Assembly: GCF_900116605.1 (NCBI RefSeq)
Contig: NZ_FPBC01000006.1
Coordinates: 267,566 to 331,565 of the forward strand
DNA: 64,000 nucleotides
Reading direction: 5' to 3'
Source of the DNA: Pseudomonas marincola
Lineage (GTDB): Bacteria; Pseudomonadota; Gammaproteobacteria; Pseudomonadales; Pseudomonadaceae
The notes beneath the pieces were generated by a model. That model did not search any database. It saw only the letters and a program-made list of their open reading frames with translations, and was not told the origin of the DNA. A program made the translations under genes and the position numbers. Of the stretch, positions 1 through 8,509 are shown in pieces (the stretch's first letter is position 1; the number at the start of each line of letters is the position of its first letter).

Positions 1-115
1 GGTGTTCGGCACGCTGTTTCTCTTCACCTTACTGGGGCTGATCGTGAAATTGATCGGTGACATTACCTACACCCTGGTCGATCCGCGCATCGACTTTGAA
101 AGTCGGGAGGGTTGA
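1..115 (+). CDS. yejB: YejB, peptide ABC transporter permease (3' end only)
   Basis: Only the last 37 codons are present. The frame starting at base 2 reads a membrane stretch ([10 protein letters not shown]) and then a C-terminus ending [13 protein letters not shown] before TGA at 113-115. That tail is characteristic of DppB/YejB-type permeases. The next gene is the partner permease yejE, which starts 1 nt after this stop, so the two are translated from one message. YejB is one of two inner-membrane subunits of an importer for oligopeptides and microcin-C-type peptides. The 5' part lies outside the window. Confidence 0.85.
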   Translation, partial: VFGTLFLFTLLGLIVKLIGDITYTLVDPRIDFESREG

Positions 116-116
116 T

Positions 117-1136
117 ATGGCACTCTCACCGATGAATCAACGCCGGCTTGAACTGTTCAAAGCGCACAAACGCGGCTGGTGGTCACTGTGGATCTTCCTC
201 GCCCTGTTCACCCTGAGCCTTGGCGCGGAATTAATCGCCAACGATAAACCGCTGGCGGTGCGTTACGACGGCCAATGGTATTTCCCGGTGTTCAAGCGTT
301 ACCCGGAAACCGTGTTCGGCGGCGAATTCCCTTTGCAGGCAAATTACAAAAGCCCGTACATCCGCAACCTGATCGAGGAAAAAGACGGCCTGATGGTCTG
401 GCCGCCGATTCCTTACAGCTACTCCAGCATCAACTACGATCTCGAAGTCCCGGCTCCGGCACCGCCGTCTGCCGCCAACTGGCTGGGCACAGACGATCAG
501 GGCCGGGATGTGTTGTCGCGGGTGATTTACGGCTTCCGCATCTCGGTGTTGTTCGCGCTGATTCTCACCGTGCTCAGCTCGATCATCGGCGTATTTGCAG
601 GAGCCCTGCAGGGCTTTTACGGCGGCTGGGTGGACTTGGTCGGCCAGCGCTTTCTGGAGGTCTGGTCCGGTTTGCCGGTGCTTTACCTGCTGATCATTCT
701 GGCGAGTTTCGTGCAGCCGAATTTCTGGTGGCTGCTGGGCATCATGTTGCTGTTCTCGTGGATGAGCCTGGTCGATGTGGTGCGCGCGGAGTTCCTGCGC
801 GGGCGTAACCTCGAATATGTCCGCGCTGCGCGGGCGCTGGGCATGGAAAACGGCGCAATCATGTTCCGCCACATCCTGCCCAACGCGATGGTTTCGACCA
901 TGACCTTCATGCCGTTCATCCTCACGGGCGCTATCGGCACACTGACCGCGCTGGACTTCCTCGGCTTCGGCCTGCCGCCCGGCGCACCGTCGCTTGGCGA
1001 GCTGGTTGCTCAGGGTAAGTCCAACCTGCAGGCACCGTGGCTGGGCATCAGCGCATTTGCCGTATTGGCAATCATGCTCAGTTTGCTGGTGTTTATTGGC
1101 GAGGCAGCTCGCGATGCGTTCGACCCAAGGAAATAA
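117..1136 (+). CDS. yejE: YejE, peptide ABC transporter permease
   Basis: A 339-aa inner-membrane permease of the peptide/opine/nickel ABC importer family, the second channel subunit of a YejABEF-type system. The N-terminus (MALSPMNQRR) is followed by one membrane segment (about residues 22-40), a long periplasmic stretch, and then the LGTDDQGRDVLSR motif that opens the permease domain of DppC-like proteins. Several membrane helices follow. An EAA-type loop (EYVRAARALGMENG), which contacts the ATPase, lies in the second half. The ATG at 117 is preferred over an in-frame upstream ATG at 57 because GGGAGG sits just upstream and the stop of yejB at 113-115 immediately precedes it. The stop is one base before the ATG of yejF, so the genes form an operon. 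Confidence 0.93.
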   Translation: MALSPMNQRRLELFKAHKRGWWSLWIFLALFTLSLGAELIANDKPLAVRYDGQWYFPVFKRYPETVFGGEFPLQANYKSPYIRNLIEEKDGLMVWPPIPYSYSSINYDLEVPAPAPPSAANWLGTDDQGRDVLSRVIYGFRISVLFALILTVLSSIIGVFAGALQGFYGGWVDLVGQRFLEVWSGLPVLYLLIILASFVQPNFWWLLGIMLLFSWMSLVDVVRAEFLRGRNLEYVRAARALGMENGAIMFRHILPNAMVSTMTFMPFILTGAIGTLTALDFLGFGLPPGAPSLGELVAQGKSNLQAPWLGISAFAVLAIMLSLLVFIGEAARDAFDPRK

Positions 1137-1137
1137 A

Positions 1138-2751
1138 ATGAGCGACGTCGATAACCTCATCGAAATCCGCGACTTGGCGGTTGAGTTCGTCACCGGCAGC
1201 CAGCGCCAGCGTGTGGTCGAGCATGTCAGCTTTGATATCCGTCGTGGGGAAACCCTGGCGCTGGTTGGTGAAAGTGGCTCGGGAAAATCGGTCACCGCGC
1301 ACTCGATCCTGCGCCTGCTGCCCTACCCGATTGCCCAACACCCCGCCGGCACCATCACCTATCAAGGTGAAGACCTGCTCAAGGTTGATGAAAAGAAGCT
1401 GCGCGGGATTCGTGGCAACCGCATCGCCATGGTCTTTCAGGAGCCCATGACCTCGCTGAATCCGCTGCACAGCATCGAAAAACAGATCAACGAAGTCCTG
1501 GGGCTGCACAAGGGCCTCAGCGGTAAAGCGGCCACAGAGCGCACGCTTGAGCTGCTGGATCTGGTCGGCATCCCTGAGCCGCACAAACGCCTCAAGGCTT
1601 ATCCGCATGAGCTTTCAGGCGGGCAGCGCCAACGCGTGATGATCGCCATGGCGCTGGCCAACGAGCCGGAACTGCTGATTGCGGATGAGCCGACCACAGC
1701 GCTGGACGTTACCGTGCAGCTGAAAATCCTCGATTTGCTCAAGGATTTGCAGGCGCGGCTGGGCATGGCAATTCTGCTGATCAGCCACGATTTGAACCTT
1801 GTTCGAAGAATTGCGCACCGAGTATGTGTCATGCAGCGCGGAAAGATCGTCGAACAAGCGTCGTGTGAAAATTTGTTCCACTCGCCTCAGCATGAATACA
1901 CCCAGGAGCTCCTGGGCGCTGAGCCTAGCGGCAGGCCTATTGCCAATCCGCCAGGGTCTACACTGCTTGAAGTCGACAACTTGCGCGTCTGGTTTCCGAT
2001 CAAGAAAGGCCTGATGCGTCGCACCGTCGATTACGTTAAAGCGGTAGACGGCATCGGCTTCAAACTGCCTCAGGGCCAGACCCTGGGCATTGTTGGCGAG
2101 AGTGGCTCGGGTAAATCGACGTTGGGCATGGCAATTTTGCGCCTGATTGGCAGTGAAGGCGGTATCCGTTTTCAGGGCCAGGCGCTGGATGGCATGTCGC
2201 AACACGACGTTCGCCCGTTCAGGCGGCAGATGCAAGTGGTGTTTCAGGACCCGTTTGGCAGCCTGAGCCCACGGATGTCGGTGAGTCAGATTGTCGGTGA
2301 AGGCTTGCGCATTCATCAGATGGGCACTGATGCCGAGCAGGAACAAGCGATTATTGATGCGCTTGCGGAGGTAGGTCTGGATCCGGAAACCCGGCACCGC
2401 TATCCCCACGAGTTTTCAGGCGGACAACGGCAACGTATTGCCATTGCCCGTGCTTTAGTGCTGAAACCGGCGCTGATTCTGTTGGACGAGCCGACTTCGG
2501 CACTCGACCGAACCGTTCAGCGCCAAGTGGTAGAACTGCTGCGCTCCTTGCAGGCCAAGTACAACTTGACCTACCTGTTCATCAGCCATGATTTGGCGGT
2601 GGTACGGGCTCTGAGCCACCATTTGATCGTGGTCAAAAGCGGTCAGGTCGTCGAGCAAGGGCCAGCAGACGAAATATTTGCAACACCGCAGCATATTTAT
2701 ACGCAGCAGTTGTTGGAGGCCGCCTTCTTGGCGCCTGCAAAAACTGAGTAA
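1138..2751 (+). CDS. yejF: YejF, fused double-ATPase of peptide ABC importer
   Basis: A 537-aa cytoplasmic ATPase with two nucleotide-binding domains in one chain, as usual for YejF. The first half has Walker A GESGSGKS at about residues 44-51, signature LSGGQRQR at about 159-166 and Walker B LLIADE. The second half repeats these as [17 protein letters not shown] and LILLDEP. This gives two complete sites for the YejB/YejE channel. The ATG at 1138 follows the yejE stop by 1 nt and has AAGG upstream; in-frame codons before it overlap yejE and are not used. fabI begins 29 nt downstream on the same strand and may be partly cotranscribed. Confidence 0.94.
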   Translation: MSDVDNLIEIRDLAVEFVTGSQRQRVVEHVSFDIRRGETLALVGESGSGKSVTAHSILRLLPYPIAQHPAGTITYQGEDLLKVDEKKLRGIRGNRIAMVFQEPMTSLNPLHSIEKQINEVLGLHKGLSGKAATERTLELLDLVGIPEPHKRLKAYPHELSGGQRQRVMIAMALANEPELLIADEPTTALDVTVQLKILDLLKDLQARLGMAILLISHDLNLVRRIAHRVCVMQRGKIVEQASCENLFHSPQHEYTQELLGAEPSGRPIANPPGSTLLEVDNLRVWFPIKKGLMRRTVDYVKAVDGIGFKLPQGQTLGIVGESGSGKSTLGMAILRLIGSEGGIRFQGQALDGMSQHDVRPFRRQMQVVFQDPFGSLSPRMSVSQIVGEGLRIHQMGTDAEQEQAIIDALAEVGLDPETRHRYPHEFSGGQRQRIAIARALVLKPALILLDEPTSALDRTVQRQVVELLRSLQAKYNLTYLFISHDLAVVRALSHHLIVVKSGQVVEQGPADEIFATPQHIYTQQLLEAAFLAPAKTE

Positions 2752-2780
2752 TCCTTAAAGCAGGAAGAGGAAGAGTACAC

Positions 2781-3578
2781 ATGGGTTTTCTAAGCGGTAA
2801 GCGCGTACTGATCGTTGGCGTCGCCAGCAAACTGTCCATCGCGTCCGGTATTGCAGCCGCAATGCACCGCGAAGGTGCTGAACTTGCCTTCACCTATCAG
2901 GGTGAGAAGCTCAAAGGCCGTGTTGAAGAGTTCGCCGCTGGCTGGGGTTCGGGCCCTGAGCTGTGCTTCCCGTGCGATGTGGCCAATGACGACGAAATTG
3001 CCAACGTTTTCACCGAACTGAGCAAGAAGTGGGACGGTCTCGACTGCATCGTTCACTCCGTAGGCTTCGCACCTGGTGATCAACTCGACGGCGACTTCAC
3101 CGACGTCACCACCCGTGAAGGCTTCCGTATTGCCCACGACATCAGCGCCTACAGCTTCGTGGCGCTGGCCAAAGCGGGCCGCGAGATGATGAAAGGCCGC
3201 AACGGCAGCCTGCTGACGCTCTCCTACCTGGGCGCTGAGCGCACCATGCCTAACTACAACGTCATGGGCATGGCCAAGGCCAGCCTCGAAGCCGGCGTAC
3301 GTTATCTGGCAGGCAGCCTTGGCCCGGAAGGCACGCGCGTTAACGCGATTTCGGCTGGCCCGATCCGTACCCTCGCCGCTTCCGGCATCAAGAGCTTCCG
3401 CAAAATGCTCGCAGCCAACGAGAAGCAGACCCCGCTGCGCCGCAACGTCACCATCGACGAAGTCGGCAACGCCGGTGCATTCCTCTGCTCCGACCTGGCC
3501 TCGGGTGTCAGCGGCGAAATCATGTACGTCGACGGCGGTTTCAACACCACCGCGATGGGCGCGATGGACGACGCCTAA
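2781..3578 (+). CDS. fabI: Enoyl-[acyl-carrier-protein] reductase (NADH)
   Basis: A 265-aa short-chain dehydrogenase that reduces enoyl-ACP in the last step of each round of type II fatty acid synthesis, and the triclosan target. The N-terminus [19 protein letters not shown] matches the FabI-type NAD-binding loop. The catalytic set is Tyr149, Tyr159 and Lys166 ([18 protein letters not shown]), with the two tyrosines ten residues apart as in E. coli FabI. The start has a strong AGGAAGAGG upstream. A rho-independent terminator follows at 3624-3658. Length and motifs are fully typical. Confidence 0.97.
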   Translation: MGFLSGKRVLIVGVASKLSIASGIAAAMHREGAELAFTYQGEKLKGRVEEFAAGWGSGPELCFPCDVANDDEIANVFTELSKKWDGLDCIVHSVGFAPGDQLDGDFTDVTTREGFRIAHDISAYSFVALAKAGREMMKGRNGSLLTLSYLGAERTMPNYNVMGMAKASLEAGVRYLAGSLGPEGTRVNAISAGPIRTLAASGIKSFRKMLAANEKQTPLRRNVTIDEVGNAGAFLCSDLASGVSGEIMYVDGGFNTTAMGAMDDA

Positions 3579-3623
3579 GCGCATGACGCTGATTAGCTGC
3601 CGGGATTGACTGGCAGTTGATTG

Positions 3624-3658
3624 AAAAAGCCCACAAGGTTCGCCTTGTGGGCTTTTTT
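3624..3658 (+). terminator. Rho-independent terminator after fabI
   Basis: A 15-bp stem (AAAAAGCCCACAAGG paired with its complement) with a TTCG tetraloop and a T run. It lies 45 nt after the fabI stop and ends the yej-fabI unit. Confidence 0.9.
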
Positions 3659-3704
3659 GTGGGCGATTGGATGAAGGGTTTGTTGTTGATCTTGCGAGGG
3701 TCAT

Positions 3705-4484
3705 GACGGATTGCGGCGCTGCGCTTCGCTATCCATCCTCCGGTTTGTTTATGTGTCTGACGCGTGCTTGATGTTGCTCTTGCGAACGCTCGACGGATTG
3801 CGTCGCTTCGCTGCGCTATCCATCCTCCGGTTATCTGTGGAGGTTGGAATCCGCTTGCGGCTTCCGACATGGCGGCCTCAAGCCTGGCGCGGGATTGGTG
3901 TTGATCTTGCGATGGTTCGACGGATTGCGGCGCTACGCTTCGCTATCCATCCTCCGGTTATCTGTGGAGGTTGGAATCCGCTTGCGGCTTCCGACATGAC
4001 GGTCTCATGTCTGACGCGGGGCGGTGTTGATCTTGCGATGGTTCGACGGATTGCGTCGCTTCGCTGCGCTATCCATCCTCCGGTTTATCTGGCGGAGGTT
4101 GGAATCCGCTTGCGGCTTCCGACATGGCAATCTCATGTCTGGTGCGGGATTGGTGTTGGGCTTGCGATGGCTCGACGGATTGCGGCGCTTCGCTGCGCTA
4201 TCCATCCTCCGGTTATCTGCGGAGGTTGGAATCCGCTGGCGATTTGCGACATGGCAATCTCATGCCTTACGCGGGATTGATGTTGATCTTGCGAACGCTC
4301 GACGGATTGCGGCGCTACGCTTCGCTATCCATCCTCCGGCTATCCATCCTCCGGTTATCTGCGGAGGTTGGAATCCGCTTGCGGCTTCCGACATGGCGGT
4401 CTCAAGCCTGGCGCGGGATTGGGGTTGGGTTTGCGATGGCTCGACGGATTGCGGCGTTGCGCCGCTATCCATCCTCCGGTTTTG
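3705..4484. repeat. Tandem array of REP-like palindromic elements
   Basis: Seven copies of an about 40-bp element A (GACGGATTGCGgCGCT...CTATCCATCCTCCGGTT) start at 3705, 3792, 3919, 4045, 4174, 4301 and 4443, mostly 126-129 bp apart. Element A is an imperfect palindrome: GACGGATTGCG pairs with CGCTATCCATC with two mismatches. Between the copies lies a second palindrome B (GTTGGAATCCGC / GCGGCTTCCGAC), at 3842-3870, 3969-3997, 4097-4125, 4224-4252 (degenerate) and 4366-4394. The copy at 4301 has an internal 16-bp duplication of CTATCCATCCTCCGG. The array sits between convergent fabI and the START-domain gene, a usual place for REP/BIME elements. Open frames through it on both strands are by-products of the repeat. 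Confidence 0.9.
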
Positions 4485-4530
4485 TTTATGGCCGGAGGTG
4501 GGGTTGTTTGTGGTTGGCCTGACGTTAGTG

Positions 4531-5136
4531 TCAGGGTTGTTCAGCCAGTGTGCGGTAGGCCTTGAGGGTGTTGAACGGGGCTTCGACCACGAACTTGTTG
4601 GCCAGCCAGGATGGCACGCTGCCGCCCGGCTCAGTGTGCACCTGATACACCACCTCGACCACGCCTGACGCTTTCGGCGTGAACGTCCAACTGCCGTCGA
4701 CCTTGCTCACGCGGACCATGCCATCAGTCGGCGGCAGGTCATTCGGTGCGCCTTGCATGCTGCGGGTTACCGTGCCGTCGCTGGCTTTTTTGCTGGTGAC
4801 CTTCATCACGGAGTCGCGCGGCGTTACCGGCCAAGGCGTATTGAATTGCGAGTACACCCAGTAAACATCGCCTTCCTGCTTGAGCAACTTTTGCGATTTG
4901 CACTCGTGAATCCATTTACATGAGCCCACCACATCGTTCTGCAGGGCGAGCAGTTTGGGCATATCCGCCTTGATCTGGGTGACCCCGCGATACGCCTTGT
5001 AAGGCGAGCCCGCGACCTCACTCAGGTAGACCTTGATGCCATCTTCATCCTTCACCAGATTCCACTGCTCGGCCTGCGCAACACCTGCCGCCATCAGAGC
5101 CAGTGTTGCAACCATCATTCGAGTCGACTTAGTCAT
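4531..5136 (-). CDS. START-domain lipid-binding protein, exported
   Basis: A 201-aa protein with a clear signal peptide (about residues 1-22, cut after VAQA). The mature part reads as a START-type lipid-binding fold: an EQWNLVKDEDGIKVY opening, TPWPVTPRDSVMKV in the middle and PKASGVVEVVYQVHTEPGG near the end, all typical of bacterial START proteins. It probably acts in the periplasm; its ligand is unknown. It is convergent with fabI across the REP array and has no obvious operon partner, although a small cysteine-cluster gene lies upstream on the same strand. The Shine-Dalgarno is weak (GGGGGCGCG before ATG). Confidence 0.85.
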   Translation of the reverse strand: MTKSTRMMVATLALMAAGVAQAEQWNLVKDEDGIKVYLSEVAGSPYKAYRGVTQIKADMPKLLALQNDVVGSCKWIHECKSQKLLKQEGDVYWVYSQFNTPWPVTPRDSVMKVTSKKASDGTVTRSMQGAPNDLPPTDGMVRVSKVDGSWTFTPKASGVVEVVYQVHTEPGGSVPSWLANKFVVEAPFNTLKAYRTLAEQP

Positions 5137-5167
5137 CGCGCCCCCAGGGCATCATTGATCGTGTGAA

Positions 5168-5440
5168 CTAGCATGCAACCTGCGGCGTGACAGCCGTTTG
5201 ATCCTCCAGCCACGCGAGCAGGCGAATAGCCTCCTCATGTGTGTCGCCACAAACAGCCACGTCTGCCGAGAAGGCCGAACAGACTTTTGGTCGTTCCGGC
5301 TTGCCGAAAATCGAGCATAAATTATCGGGTGAAAGCTGCGCACAACGCACACCGGCAGGCTTGCCTTGTGGCATGCCGGGAATCGGCGAACTAATAGAGG
5401 GAGCAATACAGCAAGCGCCGCAACCTGCGCGACAGTCCAT
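5168..5440 (-). CDS. YkgJ-family cysteine cluster protein
   Basis: A 90-aa protein with a cysteine-rich N-terminus (MDCRAGCGACCIAPSI) and further cysteines at RCAQL, LCSIFG, VCSAF and VCGDT. This is the pattern of the zinc- or iron-chelating YkgJ/CxxCxxCC family, whose role is not established. The start has TTGAGG about 9 nt upstream. A hairpin at 5527-5555 separates it from the reductase gene upstream. The START-domain gene lies 31 nt downstream on the same strand, so the two may be cotranscribed. Confidence 0.85.
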   Translation of the reverse strand: MDCRAGCGACCIAPSISSPIPGMPQGKPAGVRCAQLSPDNLCSIFGKPERPKVCSAFSADVAVCGDTHEEAIRLLAWLEDQTAVTPQVAC

Positions 5441-5526
5441 GGGTGTTAAACCTCAAAAAGGAATACTGATCTACTCGCCGATTTTACTCGTATTTAAGCG
5501 AACTTAGCAGCCACACCATGCAAATT

Positions 5527-5555
5527 TACGCCTCCAGATAAGGCCTGGAGGCGTA
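5527..5555 (-). terminator. Hairpin terminator after the reductase gene
   Basis: An 11-bp stem (TACGCCTCCAG with its complement) around a 7-nt loop, 12 nt beyond the stop at 5567 and followed on the minus strand by an AT-rich run. A probable terminator, though the T tract is short. Confidence 0.6.
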
Positions 5556-5566
5556 CGCCATTTCGC

Positions 5567-6439
5567 TTATTTGGCAGGTTTCAAGCGCGCCAACAGGCTG
5601 GAGGTGTCCCAACGGCCGCCGCCCATGCCTTGAACATCAGCATAGAACTGATCAACCAGCGCGGTTACCGGCAGCTGCGCTCCATTGTTACGCGCCTCGT
5701 TGAGCAGAATCGACAGGTCCTTGCGCATCCAGTCCACCGCGAAACCGAAGTCGAAATCACCTGCCAGCATGGTCTTGTGACGGTTCTCCAGCTGCCATGA
5801 CTGTGCCGCGCCTTTGCTGATCACCTCCATCGCCGCTTCACCATCGAGGCCGGCGCACTGAGCAAAGTGCAACGCCTCACTCAAGCCCTGAACCAGGCCG
5901 GCGATGCAGATCTGATTAACCATCTTGGTCAGTTGGCCGCTGCCAGCCTCACCCATCAGGCGCGCCATGCGGGCGTAGGCCTGAATCACCGGTTCGGCGC
6001 GAGCGTAGGCTGCTGCATCACCGCCCACCATGATTGTCAGGGCACCATTGACCGCCCCCGCCTGCCCGCCAGACACCGGCGCATCAAGAAAACCCAAGCC
6101 CAGCTCGGCGGCCTTGCCAGCCAGTTCGCGGGCGACATCGGCGGAGGCCGTGGTGTGATCGACCAGAATGGCTTCGGCCTGCATGCCAGCAAACGCGCCA
6201 TCGTCACCGAGCACCACGCTGCGCAGGTCGTCGTCGTTGCCCACGCAAACCATCACCAATTCGGCGCCCTGCGCGGCTTCGCGAGGCGTTGCTGCGCTAC
6301 GGCCGGCATAGGTCTCGACCCAGTCGGCAGCTTTGGCCGGGTTACGGTTATATACGCACACATCATGGCCCGCTCGCGCCAGATGACCGGCCATAGGGAA
6401 TCCCATTACACCCAGACCGATAAAGGCTACCGTCGTCAT
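5567..6439 (-). CDS. 3-hydroxyisobutyrate dehydrogenase-family NAD(P) reductase
   Basis: A 290-aa beta-hydroxyacid dehydrogenase. The N-terminal Rossmann motif is FIGLGVMGFPMAGHL, the substrate loop is DAPVSGGQAGA, and the catalytic-lysine region is GEAGSGQLTKMVNQ. These are the three family signatures. Members reduce tartronate, succinic or glyoxylic semialdehydes, or oxidise 3-hydroxyisobutyrate; the sequence alone does not settle the substrate. There are no catabolic genes next to it, which argues against a dedicated valine-pathway role. GGAGG lies about 6 nt before the ATG. A hairpin follows the stop. Confidence 0.88.
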   Translation of the reverse strand: MTTVAFIGLGVMGFPMAGHLARAGHDVCVYNRNPAKAADWVETYAGRSAATPREAAQGAELVMVCVGNDDDLRSVVLGDDGAFAGMQAEAILVDHTTASADVARELAGKAAELGLGFLDAPVSGGQAGAVNGALTIMVGGDAAAYARAEPVIQAYARMARLMGEAGSGQLTKMVNQICIAGLVQGLSEALHFAQCAGLDGEAAMEVISKGAAQSWQLENRHKTMLAGDFDFGFAVDWMRKDLSILLNEARNNGAQLPVTALVDQFYADVQGMGGGRWDTSSLLARLKPAK

Positions 6440-6638
6440 ACAACACCTCCGAATTCATGAATTTGCAGCCTATCACGGGATTTGCTTTGATAGAAAACAG
6501 CTTGCAACAGTTGCTTTAGCTGTCTGCACAATCGCAATTGAGCGTATATGCTGCTGATTAGCGATTTTTACTGGATTGCCAGCAACTGTTCACGCAACCC
6601 ACCGCATCAACGGCACACCCACAGCGCAGGGAGAGCCC

Positions 6639-7211
6639 ATGGGACACTGGCTGGTAATAGACCTTGAAGCCACCACCGAAGAAGGCGGCTGGCCCGTAGA
6701 GGAAATGGAAATCATCGAAATTGGCGCCAGCCTGGTACGGCCTGACGGGCATGAAGTCGATCATTTCCAGCGGTACGTGAAACCCCAGCGACGCCCGCAC
6801 CTGACCCAGTTTTGCCGGGAGCTGACTCACATCAGCCAGCAAGCCATCAACAGCGCCGCGCCGTTGACCTCGGTGTGGCCGCAATTCGAGCGCTGGCTGG
6901 TCAGCCATCAACCGCATTTACAAGGTTGGGCCAGTTGGGGCGCTTATGATAAACGTCAGCTGGAGCAGGAATGGCAGCGCCACGAATTGAGCAGTTGCCT
7001 GCATGATATTAGCCACCTGAACCTCAAGCGACGCTTCAGCGAAGAGCGCAAACTGCAACAGCCGGTCGGTCTGCACACTGCTTTGCAGCTGGCCGGATTG
7101 CAATTCAGCGGACAACAGCACCGGGCGCTGACCGACGCCCGTAACACCGCCCGCTTGTTACCTTTGATTCTGCCGCTAGAAAGCCACGCAAAGCGGATGA
7201 CGCAACGTTAA
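6639..7211 (+). CDS. DnaQ-fold (DEDDh) 3'-5' exonuclease
   Basis: A 190-aa exonuclease of the ERI-1/KapD-like group. Motif I is WLVIDLEATTEE (the D and E that bind metal), motif II lies around WASWGAYDKRQLE, and motif III is HRALTDARNTARLLPL with the His and Asp of the DEDDh type. Proteins of this group trim RNA or DNA ends; the substrate here is unknown. The ATG at 6639 is chosen because AGGGAG lies 6 nt upstream and the protein then begins at the fold; an in-frame ATG at 6576 would add 21 non-homologous residues. It stands alone between a divergent reductase gene and ppnP. Confidence 0.85.
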   Translation: MGHWLVIDLEATTEEGGWPVEEMEIIEIGASLVRPDGHEVDHFQRYVKPQRRPHLTQFCRELTHISQQAINSAAPLTSVWPQFERWLVSHQPHLQGWASWGAYDKRQLEQEWQRHELSSCLHDISHLNLKRRFSEERKLQQPVGLHTALQLAGLQFSGQQHRALTDARNTARLLPLILPLESHAKRMTQR

Positions 7212-7261
7212 CGCTTGTGCATACTTGCCCACCTTTATTTACAGCCTTTGAGGATTAGCAG

Positions 7262-7543
7262 ATGTTCAAGGTCAATGAGTATTTCGACGGCACCGTCAAA
7301 TCCATCGCATTCGGGATGGCTGAAGGCCCGGCAACGATCGGCGTAATGGCGCCAGGCGAATATGAATTCGGCACCAGCCAGCTAGAAGTCATGCACGTGG
7401 TTGCAGGCGCACTCACAGTGAAACTGCCAGGCACTGAAAAATGGGAAACCTTTGCCGCCGGGAGCAAGTTCACCGTTCCTGCAGACAGCAAATTCCAACT
7501 GCAGGTCGCCACTGAAACGGCCTACCTTTGCGAATATCGCTAA
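7262..7543 (+). CDS. ppnP: Pyrimidine/purine nucleoside phosphorylase PpnP
   Basis: A 93-aa single-domain cupin of the former DUF1255 (YaiE) family. It contains the family stretches [27 protein letters not shown] and [13 protein letters not shown]. PpnP of E. coli phosphorolyses several nucleosides, releasing ribose-1-phosphate and the free base. The length is exactly that of the family. The start has TTTGAGG upstream, and a terminator follows at 7559-7584, so it is monocistronic or the end of a short unit. Confidence 0.92.
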   Translation: MFKVNEYFDGTVKSIAFGMAEGPATIGVMAPGEYEFGTSQLEVMHVVAGALTVKLPGTEKWETFAAGSKFTVPADSKFQLQVATETAYLCEYR

Positions 7544-7558
7544 GTAGATAAGTCCGTT

Positions 7559-7584
7559 AAAACCGGCCTCCAGGCCGGTTTTTT
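7559..7584 (+). terminator. Rho-independent terminator after ppnP
   Basis: AAAACCGGCCT, a 2-nt loop, its complement and a T run; GC-rich stem, 15 nt after the stop. Confidence 0.9.
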
Positions 7585-7616
7585 ATTTGTACTGCCGCTA
7601 ATTCTTAGGATGAGAG

Positions 7617-8504
7617 ATGCCCAGCCCCTTTAGTCGATTTCCAGTGCTGCTGCCGATTGCGTTGGTGATCATCGCCATGATTTCCATCCAGAGTGGCGCG
7701 TCGCTGGCCAAGAGCCTGTTTCCGGTGATTGGCGCTGAGGGCACTACCGCGCTGCGCCTGGGTATCGGCGCGCTTATTTTGTGCCTGCTGTTGCGCCCGT
7801 GGCAGGCCAAACTGACGTTGCAATCGTGCCGCTCGCTGCTGGCCTACGGCGTTGCGCTGGGGCTGATGAATCTGATGTTTTATATGGCCTTGCAAACTAT
7901 ACCGCTGGGCATCGCTGTAGCACTGGAATTCACCGGCCCGTTAACGCTGGCGTTGTTGTCATCGCGCCGGCCAATCGACTTTCTCTGGATCGCCCTCGCC
8001 GCCACGGGTTTGTGGTTGCTGTTGCCGACCAACCTGACAGACGAGCCGCTCGATCCCGTGGGGATGGCGCTCGCGCTGGGCGCAGGTGCCTGCTGGGCGA
8101 TGTACATCATTTTTGGCAAACGCGCGGGCAGCGAGCACGGCCGCCACACGGTCGCGCTGGGCACGCTGGTAGCCGCGATCGTGGTGATTCCGATTGGCCT
8201 GTGGCAAGCCGGCAGCAACCTGTTCGCGCTGGATATCTTGCCCATTGCCTTTGGCGTTGCCGTCTTGTCCTCGGCGCTGCCTTACAGCCTGGAGATGATG
8301 GCCCTGACGCGCCTGCCAGCCCGTACCTTCAGCATCATGATGAGCCTGGAACCTGCGATTGCTGCATTAGCCGGGCTGCTGTTCCTCACCGAACACCTGT
8401 CGTTCAGCCAATGGCTGGCGATTAGCTTCATCATTCTCGCCTCCACCGGCACCGCCGCGACGATGAAGCCGCAATCGCCCGCGCAGCCGCAAGATTGCGG
8501 CTGA
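7617..8504 (+). CDS. rhtA: EamA-family exporter, RhtA-like
   Basis: A 295-aa inner-membrane protein with about ten hydrophobic segments arranged as two EamA halves. The N-terminus (IISIQSGASLAKSLFPVIGAEGTTALRLG) and the GIAVALEFTGPLTLAL segment closely resemble E. coli RhtA, a threonine/homoserine exporter. The actual substrate is not shown by the sequence, so the symbol is provisional. AGGATGAG precedes the ATG. It converges with the ABC exporter gene, whose stop lies only 5 nt beyond its own. Confidence 0.82.
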   Translation: MPSPFSRFPVLLPIALVIIAMISIQSGASLAKSLFPVIGAEGTTALRLGIGALILCLLLRPWQAKLTLQSCRSLLAYGVALGLMNLMFYMALQTIPLGIAVALEFTGPLTLALLSSRRPIDFLWIALAATGLWLLLPTNLTDEPLDPVGMALALGAGACWAMYIIFGKRAGSEHGRHTVALGTLVAAIVVIPIGLWQAGSNLFALDILPIAFGVAVLSSALPYSLEMMALTRLPARTFSIMMSLEPAIAALAGLLFLTEHLSFSQWLAISFIILASTGTAATMKPQSPAQPQDCG

Positions 8505-8509
8505 GGCAT

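Noticed and set aside
231..1295. A 354-codon minus-strand frame opposite yejE/yejF.
   Set aside because: An antisense shadow: it spans two genes and has no domain.
3705..4484. CRISPR array.
   Set aside because: The repeats are about 40 bp with long, similar inter-repeat sequence (including palindrome B) instead of unique spacers of constant length, and no cas genes are nearby.
3711..4668. Open frames through the repeat region on both strands.
   Set aside because: Their products repeat a short unit (RRIAALRFAIHPPV and the like) generated by the REP palindromes; they lack ribosome sites.
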